Notes under the pieces: model-generated | What the model saw: only the letters and a program-made list of their open reading frames with translations | What the model was told of the DNA's origin: nothing | Databases searched by the model: none | Origin: FEN-1219 sp964457725 | GTDB taxonomy: Bacteria > Pseudomonadota > Gammaproteobacteria > Steroidobacterales > Rariloculaceae | Reading direction: 5' to 3' | DNA: 7,895 bases | Assembly: GCA_964457725.1 (NCBI GenBank) | Contig: CAYWGQ010000173.1 | Location: 1 to 7,895, forward strand | Made by a program: the position numbers and the translations under genes | Shown: piece after piece, positions 4,178 to 7,895 of the stretch | Layout of the letters: the number at the start of each line of letters is the position of its first letter | Position numbering within the stretch: position 1 is the stretch's first letter

Positions 4178-5914
4178 TCAGCGCAGCGCCTCGAGCGCTC
4201 GCTCGCGAGCGGCCTCGAACTCGTCGCCCGGCCGCCAGCGCGGCAGCTCGTCGGCTTCCGCGATCAGCAGACCGGCGAGAAACCCGAAACGCGCGTCCTG
4301 GACCATGCCCGCGAAGCTCCACTCGGGACCGAGCTCGTCGCTCGGCTGGTGGTAGTGCAGGTTCGTGTAGCGCTCCGCCTGCTCGCGCCCCCACCCTTCC
4401 GGGCGGCCGACGAAGTCGGTGCCCGGGCTGAAGTAGAACGCCGGCACGCCGATCTGCGCGAACGCGAACTGGTCCGAGCGGTAGTACAGGCCGCGATCCG
4501 GGAACTGATCGCCGACGACGATGCGTCCCTCGCGGCGCGCGATCGCCGCCGCGACGTCGTCGAGGCTCGACTTGCCGAGGCCGATGAACGTGATGTCGCG
4601 CGTCTCGCCCCAGATGTTGCCGCTGTCGTAGTTGACGTTCGCCGCAATCCGTCCGGGCGGCACGGGCGGATTCGCGGCGAAGTGCAGCGCGCCGAGCAAC
4701 CCCTGCTCCTCGGCGCCGACGAACAGCAGCATCACGGAGCGGCGCGGCGGCTCGGGCAGCGCCCGGAACGCCCGACCGATCGCGAGCACCATGCCGACGC
4801 CGCTCGCATTGTCGCGCGCGCCGTTGTAGATGCGATCGTTCGGATCGCCGGACGGGTTCGGCTCGCCGACACCGAGGTGATCGTGATGGGCCGTGTAGAC
4901 GACGAGCTCGTCCGCGAGCTGCGGATCGCGGCCGCGCAGCACGCCCGCGACGTTCGCCGTCTCGACCCGCGAAAGCGTGTTCTCGAGGACGATCGACGTC
5001 GTGACGCCGAGCGGCACCGGCCGGAAGTCGCGGCTCCTCGCCTGCTCGACGAGCGCGTCGAGATCGTGTCCGCCGAGCGCGGTGACGCGCCGCGCGGCCT
5101 CGTCCGTGACCCACGCCTGGACCTCGATCTCGGGCGCGCCGCTCGCCGGCAGCCTGAACTGCGTGCCGCTCCAGGACGACTGCACCACCTGCCACGGGTA
5201 ACCCGCGGACGGCGTCGTGTGCACGATGATCGCCCCGGCCGCGCCCTGCCGCGCCGCGCTCTCGTATTTATAGGTCCAGCGGCCGTAGTACAGCCGCTCG
5301 ACGCCGCCGAACAGCTCCGGATCCCAGTCCGGGTCGTTGTTCAGCATCAGCAGCACCTTGCCGGCGAGGTCCGCGCCCTTGAAGTCGTCCCAGTCGTGCT
5401 CGGGCGCCTCGATGCCGTAGCCGACGAACACGACCTCGGCCCCGTCGATCGCCGCGCGCTCGCGCTCGACGCCGCTCGCGGCGATGAAGTCCGCGCCTTG
5501 CGCCAGCTCGAGCGCGGCGCCGCCTGCCGTCGCGAACGTCCAGACGGAAGGCTGCGCGGCCGAGACGCCGACGAGCTCGAACGGCTGGCGATAGCTGCGG
5601 TTCGGGAATGCGGGCTCGAAGCCGAGAGCTTCGAGCGCCGCCGTGAGGTAGCGCTGCGTGAGCTCGTCGCCGGGCGTGCCCGGCGCACGACCCTCGTAGC
5701 GATCGTCGCCGAGCTCCGCGACGGCCGCGCGGATGTCCTCGGCCGCGATCGCGGCCGCCGCGGCATCGCCGGCTTCGAGCACGGCCGCAACCGCGGCCGG
5801 CGCTTCGGTCGCGGTCCCGCTGTCGCCGCCGGCCGGCTGCTCCGGCGGCTCGCGCCCGCCGCAGCTCGCGGCGACGACCGCGAGGAGCACGAGCGGCAGC
5901 CGGCCCGAGATCAT
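4178..5914 (-). CDS. Secreted M28-family zinc aminopeptidase lipoprotein with PA-like insert, 578 aa
   Basis: A two-zinc M28 metallopeptidase, expected in the periplasm or anchored to the outer membrane. The N-terminus is a lipoprotein signal (hydrophobic residues 6-16, lipobox AAS-C with C18). An Ala/Pro/Gly-rich linker (19-66) follows. Residues about 150-290 resemble the protease-associated (PA) domain (VVFVGYGIEAP at 161-171, then GAAGAIIVHT). The catalytic domain shows the full ligand set: H343 and D345 (AHHDHLG), D368 (ARDNASG), E402 catalytic and E403 ligand (GAEEQGLLGA), D430 (NYDSGN), and H522 (YHQPSDE). Such proteins cleave N-terminal amino acids from peptides, probably for scavenging. 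Exact substrate preference cannot be read. The ATG overlaps the stop of an upstream 54-aa ORF (ATGA) and is preceded by GGAGGAG, so the start is well supported. It is the last gene of a three-gene overlapping unit with a MaoC-like hydratase, an unusual pairing. Confidence 0.93.
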   Translation of the reverse strand: MISGRLPLVLLAVVAASCGGREPPEQPAGGDSGTATEAPAAVAAVLEAGDAAAAAIAAEDIRAAVAELGDDRYEGRAPGTPGDELTQRYLTAALEALGFEPAFPNRSYRQPFELVGVSAAQPSVWTFATAGGAALELAQGADFIAASGVERERAAIDGAEVVFVGYGIEAPEHDWDDFKGADLAGKVLLMLNNDPDWDPELFGGVERLYYGRWTYKYESAARQGAAGAIIVHTTPSAGYPWQVVQSSWSGTQFRLPASGAPEIEVQAWVTDEAARRVTALGGHDLDALVEQARSRDFRPVPLGVTTSIVLENTLSRVETANVAGVLRGRDPQLADELVVYTAHHDHLGVGEPNPSGDPNDRIYNGARDNASGVGMVLAIGRAFRALPEPPRRSVMLLFVGAEEQGLLGALHFAANPPVPPGRIAANVNYDSGNIWGETRDITFIGLGKSSLDDVAAAIARREGRIVVGDQFPDRGLYYRSDQFAFAQIGVPAFYFSPGTDFVGRPEGWGREQAERYTNLHYHQPSDELGPEWSFAGMVQDARFGFLAGLLIAEADELPRWRPGDEFEAARERALEALR

Positions 5915-6075
5915 TTCGGGCTCGGCTCCTCCGGCGGCTTGCGCCGCCCGCCGCCGCTGCCGCCGCGAGCCTCCGGCGCGGTCTGGCTGCCCGCGCGCTT
6001 CAGCGCGGCGCGCTCGCGTCGCGCGTTCGCGACGACGCGGTCGATCACCCAGCGGCGCCGCTCACGCGAGGACAT
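5911..6075 (-). CDS. Small basic protein of unknown function, 54 aa, overlapping both neighbours
   Basis: I translated this by hand. It starts at the ATG at 6075-6073, 14 bp inside the end of the MaoC-like gene, and stops with the TGA of an ATGA shared with the M28 peptidase start. The product opens MSSRERRRWVIDRVVANARR, which could form a basic helix of about 28 residues. The tail is Gly/Arg/Pro-rich (GGSGGGRRKPPEEPSPK), low in complexity and probably disordered. About 50 of 54 sense codons end in G or C, as in the neighbouring true genes, and the frame exactly fills the gap between two genes. Both points argue that it is real. I know no family for it. It could also be a non-functional reading frame that merely supports translational coupling. 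Confidence 0.55.
   Translation of the reverse strand: MSSRERRRWVIDRVVANARRERAALKRAGSQTAPEARGGSGGGRRKPPEEPSPK
5926..5932 (-). promoter_or_regulatory. Strong Shine-Dalgarno (GGAGGAG) for the M28 peptidase
   Basis: GGAGGAG on the minus strand lies 11 nt before the ATG at 5914. It is within the coding sequence of the 54-aa ORF. It is the strongest ribosome binding site noticed in the window and fixes the peptidase start, placing the lipoprotein signal at the true N-terminus. Confidence 0.65.
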
Positions 6076-6532
6076 GGAGGCTCAGCCATTCGGCGACGAG
6101 CGCCGGCTTGTCCTGGTTCTCGATCTCGACGACGACGTCCACCCGCACGAGCGCCTGGCCGGGCGCTCGCTCGCTGACGCCGCCGAGCCGACCGGACGCG
6201 CGAATGCGGCTGCCGACGCGCACCGGGCTCACGAACCGGACCTTGTCGAAGCCGTAGTTCAGGAGGAGCTTCGTGCCCTCGATCTTCGGGATGAAGTCGA
6301 GGCACAGGTGGACGAGCAGCGACAGCGTCAGAAGACCGTGCGCGATCGTGCCGCCGAACGGCGTCGCCTTCGCGCGCTCGGGATCCACGTGGACGTACTG
6401 GTGATCGAGCGTCACGTCGGCGAACGCGTTCACCCGCTCCTGGTCGATCTCGAACCAGTCCGATGTACCGAGCGGTGCGCCGATACGCTCGCCTAGCGAC
6501 GCCAATGTCACGCCTGCGGGCGGGGTTCCCAT
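6062..6532 (-). CDS. MaoC-like hot-dog (R)-specific enoyl-CoA hydratase, 156 aa
   Basis: This protein belongs to the MaoC/hydratase-2 family, which hydrates trans-2-enoyl-CoA to (R)-3-hydroxyacyl-CoA in fatty acid or polyhydroxyalkanoate metabolism. The hydratase motif is clear: FADVTLDHQYVHVDPERA at 37-54, with the catalytic pair D43 and H48 at the same spacing as Asp31/His36 of Aeromonas PhaJ. It is followed by FGGTIAHGLLTLSL at 59-72, the conserved hot-dog helix region. Length suits a single hot-dog domain that dimerises. The closest style I recall is the mycobacterial Rv0130/HtdZ type (FADVTGDHQWIHVDPERA). The exact chain-length preference is unknown. The ATG at 6532-6530 has only a weak GAG/GAGG ribosome site. 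A TTGCCT-17-GACAAT promoter candidate lies upstream. The 3' end overlaps the 54-aa ORF by 14 bp, so it leads the unit with the M28 peptidase. Confidence 0.9.
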   Translation of the reverse strand: MGTPPAGVTLASLGERIGAPLGTSDWFEIDQERVNAFADVTLDHQYVHVDPERAKATPFGGTIAHGLLTLSLLVHLCLDFIPKIEGTKLLLNYGFDKVRFVSPVRVGSRIRASGRLGGVSERAPGQALVRVDVVVEIENQDKPALVAEWLSLHVLA

Positions 6533-6567
6533 GCGCTCGTCCGCCTCGTGGCCTGCGGGAGATGCCG

Positions 6568-6596
6568 ATTGTCGTCTTCCCGGAGCCGCAAGGCAA
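6568..6596 (-). promoter_or_regulatory. Candidate sigma-70 promoter for the MaoC-like hydratase unit
   Basis: On the minus strand TTGCCT (6596-6591) is followed after 17 bp by GACAAT (6573-6568), four of six matches in each hexamer. Transcription would begin near 6561 and leave a leader of about 30 nt before the ATG at 6532. The -35 lies in the left arm of the inverted repeat 6581-6620. Confidence 0.4.
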
Positions 6597-6620
6597 AGGG
6601 CGCGTTGCCTTTTCGGCCCG
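6581..6620. repeat. Imperfect inverted repeat in the divergent maoC-like/rimO promoter region
   Basis: Arms pair as CGG (6581-6583) with CCG (6618-6620), GCCG (6585-6588) with CGGC (6614-6617), and AAGGCAA (6590-6596) with TTGCCTT (6605-6611), with small bulges and an 8-nt centre. The inner arms read TTGCCT outward on each strand and could serve as the two -35 boxes of divergent promoters. In RNA it would form a hairpin, but its position between divergent starts argues against a terminator. Confidence 0.45.
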
Positions 6621-6661
6621 GGCGTGGCGCAATAGCCGGCCCCGAATCCCCCTCGAACGCG

Positions 6662-7895
6662 ATGTCACGCCCCCCACGTATCGGTTTCGTCAGCCTCGGC
6701 TGCCCGAAAGCGCTCGTCGATTCGGAGCGCATCCTGAGCCGGCTGCGCGCTGAAGGCTACGAGACCGCGGCCGACTACGCCGGCGCCGATGCCGTCGTCG
6801 TGAACACCTGCGGTTTCCTCGACAGCGCGCGGGAGGAGTCGCTCGAGGCGATCGGCGAGGCGCTCGCCGAGAACGGCCGGGTGATCGTCACCGGCTGCCT
6901 CGGGGCCGAGGCCGCGACGATCCGCGCGGTGCATCCGGACGTGCTCGCGATCACCGGGCCGCATCAGTACGAGGCCGTCGTCGCCGCCGTGCGCGAGGCG
7001 CTGCCGCCGCCGCACGACCCGTTCCTCGACCTGATCCCGCCGCAGGGCGTGAAGCTCACGCCGCGGCACTACGCGTACGTGAAGATCGCCGAGGGCTGCA
7101 ATCACCGCTGCAGCTTCTGCATCATCCCGCAGCTGCGGGGGCGGCTCGCGAGCCGGCCGGCCGGCGAGGTGCTCGGCGAGGCCGAGCGGCTCGTGCGCGC
7201 CGGCGTGCGCGAGCTTCTGATCATCTCCCAGGACACGAGCGCGTACGGCGCCGATCTGCGCTATGCGCCGTCGCCGTGGCGCGGCCGCGAGGTCCGGACC
7301 CGGCTGACCGAGCTCTGCGCCGCGCTCGGCGAGCTCGGCGCGTGGATACGGTTGCACTACGTCTACCCGTATCCGCACGTCGACGAGCTGATCCCACTGA
7401 TGGCCGACGGCAAGATCCTGCCGTACCTCGACGTGCCATTTCAGCACGCGAGCCCGAAGATTCTGAAGGCGATGCGCCGGCCCGCGGCGGAAGCGAAGAC
7501 GCTCGAGCGCATCCGGGCGTGGCGGGCGGCCGTGCCCGGGCTCGCGATCCGCTCGTCCTTCATCGTCGGCTTCCCCGGCGAGACCGAGCGCGATTTCGAG
7601 TATCTGCTCGAATGGCTCGACGAGGCGGAGCTCGACCGGGTCGGCTGCTTCCGCTACGAGGCCGTCGAAGGCGCGGCGTCGAACGATCTGCCCGATCCGG
7701 TCCCCGAGCCCGTCATCGAGGAGCGATGGCATCGATTGATGGCCGCGCAGCAGGCGATCAGCGCCCGAAGGCTCGCGCGCCTGGTCGGAACGCGCATCGA
7801 AGCGATCGTCGACCACGTCGAGGCCGACCGCATCGTCGCGCGCTCGAAAGGCGACGCGCCCGAGATCGACGGCAACGTGTTCCTGCCGCCGGTCG
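6662..7895 (+). CDS. rimO: RimO, ribosomal protein S12 methylthiotransferase (cut by right edge after 411 codons)
   Basis: RimO is a radical-SAM enzyme that adds a methylthio group to the conserved Asp88 of ribosomal protein S12. I translated it by hand from the ATG at 6662. It reads MSRPPRIGFVSLGCPKALVD, nearly the same as E. coli RimO (IGFVSLGCPKNLVDSER). The N-terminal UPF0004 domain (about 1-130) has the auxiliary cluster cysteines C14, C50 and C79. The radical-SAM core (about 131-365) carries C146, C150 and C153 in EGCNHRCSFC, then VISQDTSAYG-type (190-196) and LHYVYPYPHVDELIP (231-245) motifs shared with RimO and not with the tRNA enzyme MiaB. A TRAM domain begins near 375 and contains DAPEIDG at 398-404. 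All six cluster cysteines are intact. Relative to E. coli (441 aa) about 30 residues are missing past the window end. No clear Shine-Dalgarno sequence is seen. The gene is divergent from the MaoC-like hydratase. Confidence 0.97.
   Translation, partial: MSRPPRIGFVSLGCPKALVDSERILSRLRAEGYETAADYAGADAVVVNTCGFLDSAREESLEAIGEALAENGRVIVTGCLGAEAATIRAVHPDVLAITGPHQYEAVVAAVREALPPPHDPFLDLIPPQGVKLTPRHYAYVKIAEGCNHRCSFCIIPQLRGRLASRPAGEVLGEAERLVRAGVRELLIISQDTSAYGADLRYAPSPWRGREVRTRLTELCAALGELGAWIRLHYVYPYPHVDELIPLMADGKILPYLDVPFQHASPKILKAMRRPAAEAKTLERIRAWRAAVPGLAIRSSFIVGFPGETERDFEYLLEWLDEAELDRVGCFRYEAVEGAASNDLPDPVPEPVIEERWHRLMAAQQAISARRLARLVGTRIEAIVDHVEADRIVARSKGDAPEIDGNVFLPPV

Noticed and set aside
4193..4211. 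Palindromes GAGCGCTC and CGCTCGCGAGCG near the convergent stops as a bidirectional terminator
   Set aside because: They lie inside the peptidase's C-terminal Arg/Ala/Glu codons, where GC-rich palindromes are frequent, and no T-tract follows.
4349..6496. 715-aa plus-strand open frame opposite the M28 peptidase and MaoC-like genes
   Set aside because: It spans three real minus-strand genes and their overlaps. No recognisable motif, with an Arg/Ala/Asp/Val-rich shadow composition.
6665..7816. 383-aa minus-strand open frame opposite rimO
   Set aside because: The plus strand encodes an unmistakable RimO that stays open to the window end, so this frame is its antisense shadow.

Overview
The window is GC-rich DNA from a Gram-negative bacterium. 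It carries Kdo/lipid A genes (kdsA, waaA), an E. coli-like rimO, a lipoprotein with a lipobox, and a REP-type palindromic repeat with a 5' GTAG. Together these suggest a high-GC gammaproteobacterium, perhaps in the Xanthomonadales/Nevskiales/Steroidobacterales neighbourhood. That placement is inference from protein style, not a phylogeny. No mobile element, phage gene, CRISPR array, tRNA or rRNA was seen. Long open frames opposite most genes are the usual GC-rich shadows.

Layout, left to right. (1) 1-1640, minus strand: waaA (Kdo transferase) followed by the start of kdsA (Kdo-8-phosphate synthase), which runs off the left edge. Both belong to the Kdo/LPS inner-core pathway. (2) 1641-1812: a short intergenic region with three identical 24-bp REP units, two direct and one inverted. 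The last two form a long perfect hairpin just after the next gene. (3) 1813-4173: a cyclic-di-GMP locus. A cytosolic protein with a dead GGDEF domain and an intact EAL domain (minus strand) is divergent from a pair of overlapping plus-strand genes: a 93-aa protein of unknown function and a protein with an N-terminal four-cysteine zinc ribbon and a C-terminal PilZ domain. The 340-bp divergent region between them holds a CRP/Clp-type half-site pair, a consensus -35 box, a perfect 20-bp palindrome and smaller inverted repeats. (4) 4178-6532, minus strand: a tightly overlapping three-gene unit, MaoC-like (R)-specific hydratase, then an unlisted 54-aa basic ORF, then a secreted M28 zinc peptidase lipoprotein. 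It ends only 4 bp from the convergent PilZ gene. (5) 6533-6661: a divergent promoter region with an inverted repeat whose arms resemble back-to-back -35 boxes. (6) 6662-end, plus strand: rimO, the ribosomal protein S12 methylthiotransferase, cut by the right edge after 411 codons.

Most of the window is conserved housekeeping. The least ordinary part is the c-di-GMP locus. A likely phosphodiesterase, a zinc-ribbon PilZ protein and a translationally coupled unknown small protein share one regulatory region rich in dyad symmetry, which suggests joint control. This is the best candidate here for an undescribed small system, but direct evidence for a new mechanism is absent.
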